Source: a virus
Direction: 5' to 3' (one strand)
Length of the DNA stretch: 64,000 nt
Virus record (IMG/VR): IMGVR_UViG_3300013137_001826
Span: 1-64,000 of that record
Below the pieces are notes generated by a model. The model was not told where the DNA came from. It searched no databases and saw only the letters and a program-made list of their open reading frames with translations. Position numbers and translations under genes: made by a program. Below are positions 51,200 through 58,822 of the stretch, piece after piece; the stretch's first letter is position 1; each line of letters begins with the position of its first letter.

Positions 51200-51712
51200 T
51201 TAGTTTTTGTTATATTGTTGCATTATTTTAATGGAATACTCGTTTACTACCGGTTTTCCGGTGTTATAGTATCCAAGAGCAACGTCCCAGCGTCCGGATA
51301 TTTTGTAAAGGTACTGCATTATTTTCATTGACGTTTCGACATTGAACTCCAGGTCATTCAGAAGTTCCTTCGGCGTGACTTTCCTCTTCCAGATGAATGT
51401 CGCTGTTGACGCCTGGATCTGCATCGCTCCGTATGCGAAAGCACTAGAGGTCAACTTAGGATCGTAGGCCCAGTGAAATGGCCCGCGATACCCGCTCTCG
51501 CTCTTTGCTATTCCGTACGCAATTTGAAATGGAACTCCGTATTTTTCCGAGTACTTTATAAGGTAATCGTACAGCCTAACGCATGGAGGTCCCTGTTCAA
51601 CTTTGATTTCGGAACGGTCGATGAAGTCTCCATTATCCTTGAAGTGTTCGTAAGACCAAACTGCTCCCAAAAACGCGACAAGGATGATCAGAATTGTCAT
51701 CCTTACTCGCAT
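51200..51712 (-). CDS. Membrane-anchored lytic transglycosylase (SLT-like)
   Basis: 170 residues. N-terminal signal anchor (MTILIILVAFLGAVWSY), then IAYGIAKSESGYRGPF with the catalytic Glu, AYGAMQIQASTA (the G-x-M-Q motif) and ALGYYNTG. These are the SLT goose-lysozyme-type motifs that cleave peptidoglycan. Together with the adjacent membrane protein it may be the lysis module, or a tail-associated entry enzyme. Confidence 0.8.
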   Translation of the reverse strand: MRVRMTILIILVAFLGAVWSYEHFKDNGDFIDRSEIKVEQGPPCVRLYDYLIKYSEKYGVPFQIAYGIAKSESGYRGPFHWAYDPKLTSSAFAYGAMQIQASTATFIWKRKVTPKELLNDLEFNVETSMKIMQYLYKISGRWDVALGYYNTGKPVVNEYSIKIMQQYNKN

Positions 51713-51714
51713 GA

Positions 51715-52098
51715 TTACTTGGTTTTAGTTGCTGCTGGTGCCGAAGCCGGATTGTTAACCTGATTGTACTTGGTCTGAGCGTACATGTTGAAGATGGCCA
51801 GACCTACCGAGTCCTGGTAGACGGTATAGTCTCCAGTTACCCGATTGAGAAGAAGGAGCTCGTTCCTTTCGCTGATAGCGATAGAAGTCGTGTGAATCGT
51901 TCTGATCTCCTTCATTGGAGAATGATGAGCGGTCTTGTCGATGAATACGAAGTAGTAATAGCCGATGAAGAACCCTGCAACTAGGGCTACTGCAATGAGA
52001 AGGACGTTTCCGAGATGTTTGAAGAAGGTCACTGTCTTTTTCCACCAGTCCTTAACCACAACAACTTCGCGGTCGATCAATTCTTTAGCACTTTCCAT
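51715..52098 (-). CDS. Single-span membrane protein (possible holin/spanin partner)
   Basis: 127 residues. VLLIAVALVAGFFIGYYYFV at ~35-55 is one transmembrane helix, followed by a ~70-residue domain predicted periplasmic and an Ala/Pro tail. 2 bp from the transglycosylase gene, so probably co-regulated. Too large and single-span for a classical holin; a spanin or accessory role is possible. Confidence 0.5.
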   Translation of the reverse strand: MESAKELIDREVVVVKDWWKKTVTFFKHLGNVLLIAVALVAGFFIGYYYFVFIDKTAHHSPMKEIRTIHTTSIAISERNELLLLNRVTGDYTVYQDSVGLAIFNMYAQTKYNQVNNPASAPAATKTK

Positions 52099-52447
52099 TT
52101 CTGATTTGTTTAAGCCTTTCCTCCGGTAACATTTGGATTGCAGCTTCGACGATTGTCCTGAAGTCTTCAGGTTTCACAACCAGTAACTTAATTTCGAAGT
52201 CAGTAGTATCGAAATTCTGGCCGGGACTTTTGGTCAAAGCGGAACGATTCTGATTCAGAATCTGGGAAGATAACTCGTCGGTCATGTGACGAATTATTAC
52301 GTTTTCTGCTACCTGCGGGTCGTCGTGCAAGCGCCTGAAAAGTAAATTATCCACGGTTAGCTTGCAGCGATGCAGCGAATTTCCCAGTTTGAATTGGCGA
52401 AACAACTTCATCATTTCGCTAACGTAAGAATCGTGTCCAAATTCCAT
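52085..52447 (-). CDS. Hypothetical protein
   Basis: 120 residues, helical start (MMKLFRQFKLGNSLHRCKL) and a strand-helix end (FEIKLLVVKPEDFRTIVEAA). Overlaps the membrane-protein gene by 14 bp. Confidence 0.45.
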   Translation of the reverse strand: MEFGHDSYVSEMMKLFRQFKLGNSLHRCKLTVDNLLFRRLHDDPQVAENVIIRHMTDELSSQILNQNRSALTKSPGQNFDTTDFEIKLLVVKPEDFRTIVEAAIQMLPEERLKQIRNGKC

Positions 52448-52494
52448 TGGTCGAGCGGTTTAAAAGGATATTGTACTCAAAAAATCGAAAAAGG

Positions 52495-52611
52495 TCAGTA
52501 GATGAATGGAGAATCAGCCGACCAAGTTAATGGGTCCAATCCACTGTCCTGTATTGGATGAACAAGCTCTGACGAATCCACGAATTTATCGGAATCAGTA
52601 GTGGCAAGCAT
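52495..52611 (-). CDS. Small acidic protein (38 aa)
   Basis: ATG at 52611: MLATTDSDKFVDSSELVHPI then QDSGLDPLTWSADSPFIY. A CGATAAATAG late-type motif lies 18 nt upstream, and the frame fills a spacer otherwise without genes. Confidence 0.4.
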   Translation of the reverse strand: MLATTDSDKFVDSSELVHPIQDSGLDPLTWSADSPFIY

Positions 52612-52639
52612 AAGTTCTTTACTTTATTGCTATTTATCG

Positions 52640-54508
52640 TTACTTTGCCGTCAGTTCGTGTCTAAAGATCAGTCTCTTGGACATGGACTCTTCTATCTCT
52701 ATCAAGTACCTCTTGCCTTTCGTTAGGGACATGTCCCAAGCATAGAAGAACTGGGTCATGAATATTTCCCATGAGAACTCGAAGATCAATCTATGGGTTT
52801 CGTCGAATATTTTCACGAAGACCGTAGATTCGAATTTTTTATCGCGAATGAACGAGTTCTTGGTGAGAATCATGTCCTTTCCATTGTACTCTACCAATAG
52901 GTCTTCCTGATCGAGAACCGTTTTCGAGTAGCACTCGTTTATCTGTTCCCAATCGTGCGGAGTTTTGTACCCGTGAAAAACGTAGACGTCTCTATCCGTC
53001 TTTGGAACTCTAGCTAATGCGGAAATTGCCGTGTAATTGTAGCTGTAATTAGCTATGCGATTGATGTCTATCGAGTACCCTTCTTCTATGTCTACTACTG
53101 GTAGAGATTTTCGAAAATCGTACTTTGATAGAATAACGTTCATCGTGTCCTCATCTTGAAAGGCGAAGATGCATCTTCTTTTTGAATCCTTGTGCTTATG
53201 ATAAATGTCCATTTGTTCTTGGAACACCCAAGCTGAGCTCGCATCGTACAACATGACGTTGCACTTTCGTCTAGGAAATATGTGGATGTCAATTCCCAAT
53301 TCCTCTCCAAGCGAGTGAAGCGAACTTACGTGCTCTCCGTTATCGTGAAAGTAAATCACATCATGGACGTGAGAATTGACCAGAGGATAATTCTCCAAGT
53401 CCTTGAAGTACTTGGCAATTCCATCGACATTAACAGTCACGTAAATGTCAGTGTCCAGAAACACGAATTTTTTATCCGGATAGGCTTTGATTGAATCCAA
53501 GTTTATGAGACTCTTAGAAACGATGGTTATGAAGCTACGTTTTCGAGAGTCCATCCAATCTCCCTCTGTTCCTATGTCTATTCGACGAACTATGAATTGA
53601 TCCGAAAGAGTGTGCTCGTACTTCGAATTGTAATTCACCGTATAGAGCAGGCACTTTCGCTTTGAGAATTTAGACAACGATTGAATGAGGGTTCCGGCCA
53701 ACGGTTCGTAGGATTCCGTGAAGTAGGTCACCCATAAGAAATCGTCCTCGTACTCGAATTTTCTGCCTGCCACTATCGTATTACCCTTTCTCTCGAACTT
53801 GGTCATATTTTTTCGGTAAAAATGATATATTAATTTCTCTTTTCCTTCGACGTAGAGTTTTCCGCCGGACCAAACTGCATCGAACTGAATTTTCCAACTG
53901 TCCGAATTCATGTTTCCAGCTTCGAATATGATCTTGTAGGAAATGCCAGACTTGCGCAGAAGTTCGGTGAACTTACGTTCGTCGTACTCGGCATACTCCT
54001 CGATCGCCATTGTCTCGTAGAACACTGGATCCTGCGAGTAAGCTTTGGCGACTCGCGGAATGTTCCTAATGATGGTCAATGGCCCAGAAAGTCGATTGTA
54101 GATATGCCCATCCTCTCCGAAAGAAATTGCATCGAAATTATTGAAGTAAGGGCTCAACCAGGAAACGATGTCGCCGAACAGAGTGTCTATATCGTACCAT
54201 CCAACGTAATCGTATCCGTTCAAGTATTCATGGAAAATATCAGCATACGAAGGTTTGATGTCGCAGAACTTGTAATTGTTCTTGATCTTGATTTCTCTGC
54301 CAGTCCTATCGTGCAATCTCTTTTCGATTGCGGCAACTGTCATTGGAATGAACTTGAAATTCGGAGAATTGAACTTCGAATCAACTTCCTGATCGGTGAA
54401 AACGTAGAAATCTATGTTCTGGTTGACGCAGGTATCGTAATGGTACTCGAAATAGTCAGGTAATTTTCCCAACCATACTTGGACAAGGGCTATCGGCTTT
54501 TTGGTCAT
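52640..54508 (-). CDS. Two-domain glycosyltransferase
   Basis: 622 residues. Domain 1 (~1-235): ALVQVWLGKLPDYFEYH, CDIKPSYADIFHEYLNGYDY and VGWYDIDTLFGDI (D-x-D metal site). Domain 2 (~245-510): LWVTYFTESYEPLAGTLIQS and KKFVFLDTDIYVTVN (second D-x-D). Both look like GT-A folds of GT8/GT32-like type. Probably decorates virion proteins or host surface sugars, working with the sugar methyltransferases of the window. Confidence 0.75.
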   Translation of the reverse strand: MTKKPIALVQVWLGKLPDYFEYHYDTCVNQNIDFYVFTDQEVDSKFNSPNFKFIPMTVAAIEKRLHDRTGREIKIKNNYKFCDIKPSYADIFHEYLNGYDYVGWYDIDTLFGDIVSWLSPYFNNFDAISFGEDGHIYNRLSGPLTIIRNIPRVAKAYSQDPVFYETMAIEEYAEYDERKFTELLRKSGISYKIIFEAGNMNSDSWKIQFDAVWSGGKLYVEGKEKLIYHFYRKNMTKFERKGNTIVAGRKFEYEDDFLWVTYFTESYEPLAGTLIQSLSKFSKRKCLLYTVNYNSKYEHTLSDQFIVRRIDIGTEGDWMDSRKRSFITIVSKSLINLDSIKAYPDKKFVFLDTDIYVTVNVDGIAKYFKDLENYPLVNSHVHDVIYFHDNGEHVSSLHSLGEELGIDIHIFPRRKCNVMLYDASSAWVFQEQMDIYHKHKDSKRRCIFAFQDEDTMNVILSKYDFRKSLPVVDIEEGYSIDINRIANYSYNYTAISALARVPKTDRDVYVFHGYKTPHDWEQINECYSKTVLDQEDLLVEYNGKDMILTKNSFIRDKKFESTVFVKIFDETHRLIFEFSWEIFMTQFFYAWDMSLTKGKRYLIEIEESMSKRLIFRHELTAK

Positions 54509-54592
54509 CCGACTAACTTTTTCCTCTTATACTATGCTAACGAATAAAAGTAAGTCATCCTTCCTGTTTTTTGATTGCGTTGACGCTTGCGT

Positions 54593-54703
54593 TTAATTAG
54601 GCCCTTTTTTATTAAGAATCGTAAGGTCGTCGATATTGTGACCATCGCGTTCGAAAACACGTTCACGAAATTCGTCACGAGTTAAAAAGACCTGTGTTTT
54701 CAT
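54593..54703 (-). CDS. Very small protein, possible HNH remnant
   Basis: 36 residues from the ATG at 54703: MKTQVFLTRDEFRERVFERD then GHNIDDLTILNKKGPN. TRDEFRERVFERDG matches the opening helix of many HNH nucleases (before the first Cys pair), but the nuclease itself is missing, so it may be a truncated remnant or an independent peptide. Confidence 0.4.
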   Translation of the reverse strand: MKTQVFLTRDEFRERVFERDGHNIDDLTILNKKGPN

Positions 54704-54718
54704 ACTTACCATTGTACC

Positions 54719-54741
54719 AAAAAACCCCACACGTGGTGGGG
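54719..54741. terminator. Rho-independent terminator after tRNA-fMet
   Basis: Minus strand CCCCAC-CACG-TGTGGGG followed by TTTTTT. Confidence 0.8.
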
Positions 54742-54771
54742 AAAAGTGAGTACGTACCCGAAAGAAAAAAG

Positions 54772-54845
54772 TAGCGGGGGCGGGACTTGAACCCGCGATC
54801 TTTGGGTTATGAGCCCAACGAGATACCAACTTCTGCCACCCCGCG
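54772..54845 (-). tRNA. Initiator tRNA-fMet (CAU)
   Basis: Anticodon loop CTCATAA with three G-C pairs (GGG/CCC) in the anticodon stem and an unpaired 1:72 (C-U), the two marks of bacterial initiator tRNA. T-arm GCGGG-TTCAAGT-CCCGC. No CCA encoded. An exact TATAAATA lies 38 bp upstream. A phage initiator tRNA is uncommon. Confidence 0.9.
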
Positions 54846-54882
54846 ATATACTGAATCTAATAGAAATAACGTTTCATGTAGA

Positions 54883-54890
54883 TATTTATA
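54883..54890 (-). promoter_or_regulatory. Exact late promoter TATAAATA
   Basis: Upstream of tRNA-fMet and the gene at 54593, which end at a terminator, making a short transcription unit. Confidence 0.55.
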
Positions 54891-54922
54891 TTACTATGAG
54901 TCGAACGGTTTTATTTTTGAAA

Positions 54923-55063
54923 TTATTCGATTGCATTTTTCTCTCTTTGCCAGCGCATTTTTTGTTTTTGTGATAATTTTTCTTTAGTCTCTATTGATAA
55001 TTTACGTCCTTTTAGACTATTTGATACAGCTAATCGATGATCGTCAGATAATTTTCTACCAGT
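54923..55063 (-). pseudogene. NUMOD3-containing homing endonuclease remnant
   Basis: 46 codons opening right after a TGA: TGRKLSDDHRLAVSNSLKGR then KLSIETKEKLSQKQKMRWQ and REKNAIE-stop. GRKLSDDHR...SLKGRKLS is the NUMOD3 DNA-binding repeat of GIY-YIG/HNH homing enzymes. The catalytic part is gone, leaving a 3' relic between tRNA-fMet and the secreted protein gene. Confidence 0.6.
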
Positions 55064-55078
55064 TCATATTATTTTGAT

Positions 55079-55465
55079 TTAGAGTTGTCTGTATCTTGTG
55101 CTTATCAGGTTCAACTGCTTGTCGCGAGTTTCTACCTTTCTATCGTTATAGTACATAATTATCAGAGCTTCTGGCTTTTTTGCCATCGATTTTGCTGTGA
55201 TTGCCAAACCAATGATTCCCGTGAAGTAATTGGAAGTCAATAGGTCGAGTTTCAAGTTGCGCACTTCTACTCTGTCATTATCATAGAACATTGCAACCGT
55301 TTCGTACCCACAGACAGCATGAACGATTCCAGGAAAGTAATTGCTGGCGATCAGTTCTTCAGTTTCAGTTCTCACTTCCAATTTCGAACCTTCTAAGTAC
55401 ACGACTTGGCAGGTTGTGATCATTGCTATCGTTAAGAATGCTAAAGTCAACAGGAATCGTTTCAT
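55079..55465 (-). CDS. Secreted hypothetical protein
   Basis: 128 residues. Signal peptide MKRFLLTLAFLTIAMITTCQ, then three similar strand pairs (KLEVRTETEELIASNYF, RVEVRNLKLDLLTSNYF, KVETRDKQLNLISTRY) that suggest a repeated beta-propeller-like unit. Likely periplasmic or surface. Function unknown. Confidence 0.55.
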   Translation of the reverse strand: MKRFLLTLAFLTIAMITTCQVVYLEGSKLEVRTETEELIASNYFPGIVHAVCGYETVAMFYDNDRVEVRNLKLDLLTSNYFTGIIGLAITAKSMAKKPEALIIMYYNDRKVETRDKQLNLISTRYRQL

Positions 55466-55476
55466 GCTGATGGGTT

Positions 55477-56649
55477 TTAGAAGACCAGTGAGGTCCTGAA
55501 ATTACGGTGAATCGCTTCGGAATCCGAAATGAACAGGATGACGTCCTGATTGACTACAATCGGTTCCTCTTCTGGTGCTTTTTCGCTGGGCAATTTGATT
55601 GGTGCGGCAGTTTCGCAAAGCCTGGAAGCTCTTTTTTTCTTTGCGAGCTTAGGATCGACTTCAAGAAGTTGAGCCTGGTAACGATTCAGACCCTCGGCAT
55701 TGATTTTAACCTTGATGAGTCTCTCGTCGAGCACGTCAAAGATCTCGCCGATGTACTCGTTATTGATGTAGAAGCTGTAGCCTTCCTCGAATCCACGGTG
55801 AGGGCTCACTTTCACTGCCGTCATTAAAGGCAGGGTAGATTTTTGTGCTCCGGTTTCCTCGTCAACCAGGAAAATATCGAATTTTCCGGAGATCTTACTC
55901 ACGTTGAATATGTCGGCGAATGCATCCGGTTTCTGATTGTGAATGTTCACTTCCTGGCATATCGTTTTCACGATGTCGACGGTGATCATTTCCAGAAGCG
56001 AAACGAATCGGATGATGTCGTCCGTGTATTCCTTATGAACCAGGCAATCGTTTATGATTTCCATGATTGCGGTGGTGCTGAGGTCCTTGAACGTTTTCAA
56101 GTAACGAATACGCCCCGGTCTCTGTATCAGGTTCTTGTTGATGTACAGGGAATTGGTGGTAAGAATGAAGACCCGCTTGTGATCTGAATTCATTGCACCG
56201 TCCATGATGGACAGAAGCGTGTGATTTTCCTCGAATATCTTCTCGTACTCATCGATGAAGATGATGATGTCCTGTGGAATGCTGTTGAGGTACTCTGCTC
56301 CACCCTCGATGTACTTGCCGACGATGATTACGGGCAGGTTCAGCTCGTTGCACATTACTTTTGCGGTGACGGTCTTTCCGGTTCCGCGGGTTCCGTTCAT
56401 GAGGATGCCCAAGTTGCCAGGAACTTCGGTGAAGGTCCTTTTCACTCTCTGAATGAAATTTTCCTCAAGATCGTAAACCTTGTAATCGAAGGAGAACGAA
56501 TCTGCGATTCTCAACAGGTACATGTTTCCCAGAGGATCGACTTCCAGCGTGAACACTTCGTTCGGTAGAGATTTGTGACTCACGCCGAAGCTTCTAAGCC
56601 AGAATGTCTGATCGTTCTGAGCCCAAATCTTTCTTGATCTTTCTTCCAC
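55477..56649 (-). CDS. AAA+ ATPase
   Basis: 390 residues. GILMNGTRGTGKTVTAK (Walker A), DIIIFIDEYEKIFEEN (Walker B with D-E), ILTTNS (sensor 1), NLIQRPGRIRYLKTF (arginine-finger region). The C-terminal ~150 residues form a separate beta-rich domain. Resembles single-domain FtsH/katanin-like AAA proteins without a protease. It may remodel a nucleoprotein complex or partner a vWA protein. GC-rich codons like the vWA gene. Confidence 0.75.
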   Translation of the reverse strand: MEERSRKIWAQNDQTFWLRSFGVSHKSLPNEVFTLEVDPLGNMYLLRIADSFSFDYKVYDLEENFIQRVKRTFTEVPGNLGILMNGTRGTGKTVTAKVMCNELNLPVIIVGKYIEGGAEYLNSIPQDIIIFIDEYEKIFEENHTLLSIMDGAMNSDHKRVFILTTNSLYINKNLIQRPGRIRYLKTFKDLSTTAIMEIINDCLVHKEYTDDIIRFVSLLEMITVDIVKTICQEVNIHNQKPDAFADIFNVSKISGKFDIFLVDEETGAQKSTLPLMTAVKVSPHRGFEEGYSFYINNEYIGEIFDVLDERLIKVKINAEGLNRYQAQLLEVDPKLAKKKRASRLCETAAPIKLPSEKAPEEEPIVVNQDVILFISDSEAIHRNFRTSLVF

Positions 56650-56667
56650 TGTTATTGAGTTTAGAGA

Positions 56668-57105
56668 TTAGCGTTTCATGTAATCAGGGATGAAGATTTC
56701 CCGTCCCAGGTCGACGAACTGCAAAGTTTTTCCGGCAAAAGCCAGCGAGCGAACTTCGTCAGTGAACGATCCGGCGTAATCTGTGGAATGTGTTTTTATC
56801 CACCTGTGATTCATGTGCTCAGAACGGTTGATCTTGATGATTGGAGTATGATCGAGAACAGTCTCGTACACCGTGATCGGAGTTCCATTCACCGAGACTG
56901 ATTCGCCGACGTACGTCAGGCTTTCCGCGGTGATGTCAATTCCGGTTTCTTCTTTCGTCTCACGAACGCACGCTTCCTTTTTCGAAGCGTCTTCTGCGTC
57001 CACCTTTCCACCTGCCAAGCACCAACCGAACGGCTGTTTTGCTCTCAGTAAGAATAGGGTCTCTCCCTTTTCGTTGATGATGCGGTTTACTACTGCTGTT
57101 TTCAT
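56668..57105 (-). CDS. Nudix hydrolase
   Basis: 145 residues. The Nudix box reads GGKVDAEDASKKEACVRE then TKEETGI: the REx(K/L)EExG end is exact, with one extra residue and D for the first E. Nudix enzymes hydrolyse nucleoside diphosphates linked to another moiety (NADH, ADP-ribose, capped RNA ends). Neighbours with RNA- and NAD-linked roles make NAD-type or RNA-cap substrates attractive. 4-bp overlap with the upstream gene. Confidence 0.8.
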   Translation of the reverse strand: MKTAVVNRIINEKGETLFLLRAKQPFGWCLAGGKVDAEDASKKEACVRETKEETGIDITAESLTYVGESVSVNGTPITVYETVLDHTPIIKINRSEHMNHRWIKTHSTDYAGSFTDEVRSLAFAGKTLQFVDLGREIFIPDYMKR

Positions 57106-57308
57106 TTTGATTCGAGTATTTCTATTTTGTAATCGATTTCTCTTGAAAATTGAATGACGGTCTTTTTGATATTGCCATCTTCTTTGTCATGGATCAGAAT
57201 GATTCCGTTGTTGTGAAGCTCGTACCTGCTTACGGTGTTGTACAAATCGCAAAGATAGAAATCTCCAGAACTAGTACCAGTTCTCTTGTACAAGTTTACG
57301 GTTATCAT
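57102..57308 (-). CDS. Small hypothetical protein
   Basis: 68 residues from the ATG at 57308 (MITVNLYKRTGTSSGDFYLC), small beta domain with DLYNTVSRYELHNNGIILIH. GGTATAGTAATT upstream resembles a -10 box. Coupled to Nudix by ATGA-type overlap. Confidence 0.45.
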   Translation of the reverse strand: MITVNLYKRTGTSSGDFYLCDLYNTVSRYELHNNGIILIHDKEDGNIKKTVIQFSREIDYKIEILESK

Positions 57309-57330
57309 GTGATTTGAATTTGAGTAATTA

Positions 57331-57672
57331 CTATACCACAAACGGTTGGTAATCGGTTTCGGTTACTCCACGAAGTTCAGCTAACATGTTCTGAGCTCCG
57401 TTGTAATTCCATGAATGAATGATAACGATTGGTGGAGGGTCCTTCATCTTTGCTATGAACTGAGCTACCTCGTAACCCGTGTTCTTTCCGCTTTGTTGGT
57501 AGACCTTTCCTCCGAGATCATGGTCCAAGCTTGCCAGGTCGAACTTGATCTTTTTCAACAGGGCAATGGCTTCAGTTGCGGTTTCCGCGATGCTAAGTTC
57601 GTGGTTGGTGTCCCATCTCTTTTTGATGACATCGATTCGATTGTGATCGTCATCGAGGAATAATATTTTCAT
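57331..57672 (-). CDS. Cyclic-phosphate-processing receiver-like protein (cREC)
   Basis: 113 residues. KILFLDDDHNRIDVIKKRW and FDLASLDHDLGGKV give the acidic pocket of a receiver fold, and IVIIHSWNYNGAQNMLAEL carries the H-S-x-N-x-x-G-A motif that distinguishes the 'cyclic-phosphate processing receiver' family predicted in RNA-repair contexts, rather than two-component signalling. No kinase partner or DNA-binding output is present. Confidence 0.65.
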   Translation of the reverse strand: MKILFLDDDHNRIDVIKKRWDTNHELSIAETATEAIALLKKIKFDLASLDHDLGGKVYQQSGKNTGYEVAQFIAKMKDPPPIVIIHSWNYNGAQNMLAELRGVTETDYQPFVV

Positions 57673-57680
57673 TTCAGTCG

Positions 57681-57986
57681 TTATTTTAGCAGATCAATCT
57701 TACCCTTTTGTACGTCCTTCCATCTGCATTGTTTGTTCGTTGTATGATCTATCACGATTCCGTCAACGACCCGGTACGTTCTCTTCCTTAAACCTCTTCC
57801 TCCTTCTCCGATCTGATCGTTTCGACGATTCCGTACCTTTTCTTCGTGCTCGTTAGTCGCAATCGACTTCAGCTTTTCTTCTAACAGTCGATACGCGAAT
57901 TCCTCGTTCTTTCCCTGATTCCTTGTCTCCTCGCATCTTACTTGTATTCCTGTTGGTACGTGAGTCAGTCGATAATTTCGAGTCAT
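57681..57986 (-). CDS. Class I release-factor-like protein lacking the GGQ loop
   Basis: 101 residues. YRLTHVPTGIQVRCEETRNQ then GKNEEFAYRLLEEKL matches the segment after GGQ in RF1/RF2/PrfH (RxTHxPTGIxVxCQxxRSQxxN), and RTYRVVDGIVIDH matches the following RxYNxPxxRVTDH. The protein starts exactly where GGQ would have preceded it, so it cannot itself hydrolyse peptidyl-tRNA in the usual way. It might compete at damaged ribosomes or be a relic. Confidence 0.65.
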   Translation of the reverse strand: MTRNYRLTHVPTGIQVRCEETRNQGKNEEFAYRLLEEKLKSIATNEHEEKVRNRRNDQIGEGGRGLRKRTYRVVDGIVIDHTTNKQCRWKDVQKGKIDLLK

Positions 57987-58093
57987 TGCCTCCCTCAGAA
58001 GCTCTGATCTCTAACTTAAGCTGTTTCATTTTGTTTGGCTTTTTTCAATTCACATAAAAAAACCGGAGAATATTGGAAAGAGTTGTTTTTATT

Positions 58094-58166
58094 TGCAAAA
58101 AAGCGGATTCAAACCGCTGACTTATTGTCCCCAAAACAATTGCCCTATCAGCTGGGCGATTTTCGC
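58094..58166 (-). tRNA. tRNA-Pro (UGG)
   Basis: GCGAAAA acceptor, D-arm GCCCAGCTGATAGGGC, anticodon stem ATTGT/ACAAT with loop TTTGGGG (anticodon UGG), T-arm AGCGG-TTTGAAT-CCGCT. No CCA. Confidence 0.85.
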
Positions 58167-58209
58167 GAAGTAACTCTACTCCCTTACTACCGGATTTCTT
58201 CATTCATTT

Positions 58210-58410
58210 TCAAACCATGAGTTTGAAGGTTCGCAGGTGATTCAACAACTGCCCGTTACTCGTCCATTCTGCGTACCCATCAGCTTTTTGATAAGCTTCG
58301 TGTAAGTTCAGGGCTTTCACGTAAAAGTGTAGAACTTCACCACTCGTAAGGGTGATGTCTACCAGCCAATACTTGAGAGGCTGTTTCGGTTTTTCAGTTT
58401 GTGCTTTCAT
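58210..58410 (-). CDS. Small hypothetical protein
   Basis: 66 residues from the ATG at 58410 (MKAQTEKPKQPLKYWLVDIT). KYWLVDITLTSGEVLHFYVK, then AYQKADGYAEWTSNG, suggests a small alpha/beta domain, family unknown. It sits among tRNA genes. Confidence 0.5.
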   Translation of the reverse strand: MKAQTEKPKQPLKYWLVDITLTSGEVLHFYVKALNLHEAYQKADGYAEWTSNGQLLNHLRTFKLMV

Positions 58411-58503
58411 ATTGTCAGAACGATCTGACCCTACGAACTGTTGATTCTCTTCATGGTTTTTTAATAAGTTTTTGGGAGAATATTGCAAGGGCTTGTGCCT
58501 TTC

Positions 58504-58577
58504 GGCGTTCGGCCGGAGTTGAACCGGCGATCCATTGTGTTGCAGACAATTGCTTAAACCAACTAAGCTACGAAGTA
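58504..58577 (-). tRNA. tRNA-Cys (GCA)-like, acceptor stem half mismatched
   Basis: Good D-arm (GCTTAGTTGGTTTAAGC), anticodon stem ATTGT/ACAAT with loop CTGCAAC (GCA) and T-arm GCCGG-TTCAACT-CCGGC. The acceptor pairs only in its inner four bases (TTCG/CGAA); the outer three are mismatched. A normal tRNA-Cys is at 60687-60757, so this may be decaying or processed unusually. Confidence 0.55.
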
Positions 58578-58822
58578 TCCCTACGCGTCGCTACCCAAAA
58601 TATTTTTAAGTCTTCAAAGAACAAAGAAACCGTCGACTACTTATCGAGGACCGTTTTCAACTTCTAATGTACGGTGTCTCCCTCTAATATGTACCTCCAA
58701 TTGATTCGGCAACGCATTACTGCGCCTAAGCTACCTACAGTCTCACCTTTTCGGGCCAACAGCAGTCCCTGTTGTTTATCTTACACCCACCTCGTCAGCG
58801 GTTTCAAAAGATTATTTATTTG
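58578..58822 (-). other. 245-nt spacer with unassigned structured RNA-like sequence
   Basis: No gene is seen. It contains CAACAG-GGACTG-CTGTTG (6-bp hairpin, ~58757-58774), the D-arm-like GTAGCTTAGGCGCAGTAATGC and, at the top, an AAATAAATAATC late-type motif. It may hold another non-coding RNA downstream of the Ro60 gene, but no fold can be assigned. Confidence 0.3.

Noticed and set aside
56221-56568. Long plus-strand frames opposite the AAA+, vWA and Ro60 genes
   Set aside because: They are antisense shadows of GC-rich genes, with no motifs and no spacing or ribosome-site support.
57331-57672. Two-component response regulator
   Set aside because: The receiver fold carries the HSWN-x-x-GA motif of the cyclic-phosphate family, lacks an output domain, and no histidine kinase is present.
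58740-58800. Additional tRNA in the 58.6-58.8 kb spacer
   Set aside because: A D-arm-like stretch and hairpins occur but no T-arm (TTCRA) or paired acceptor could be built.
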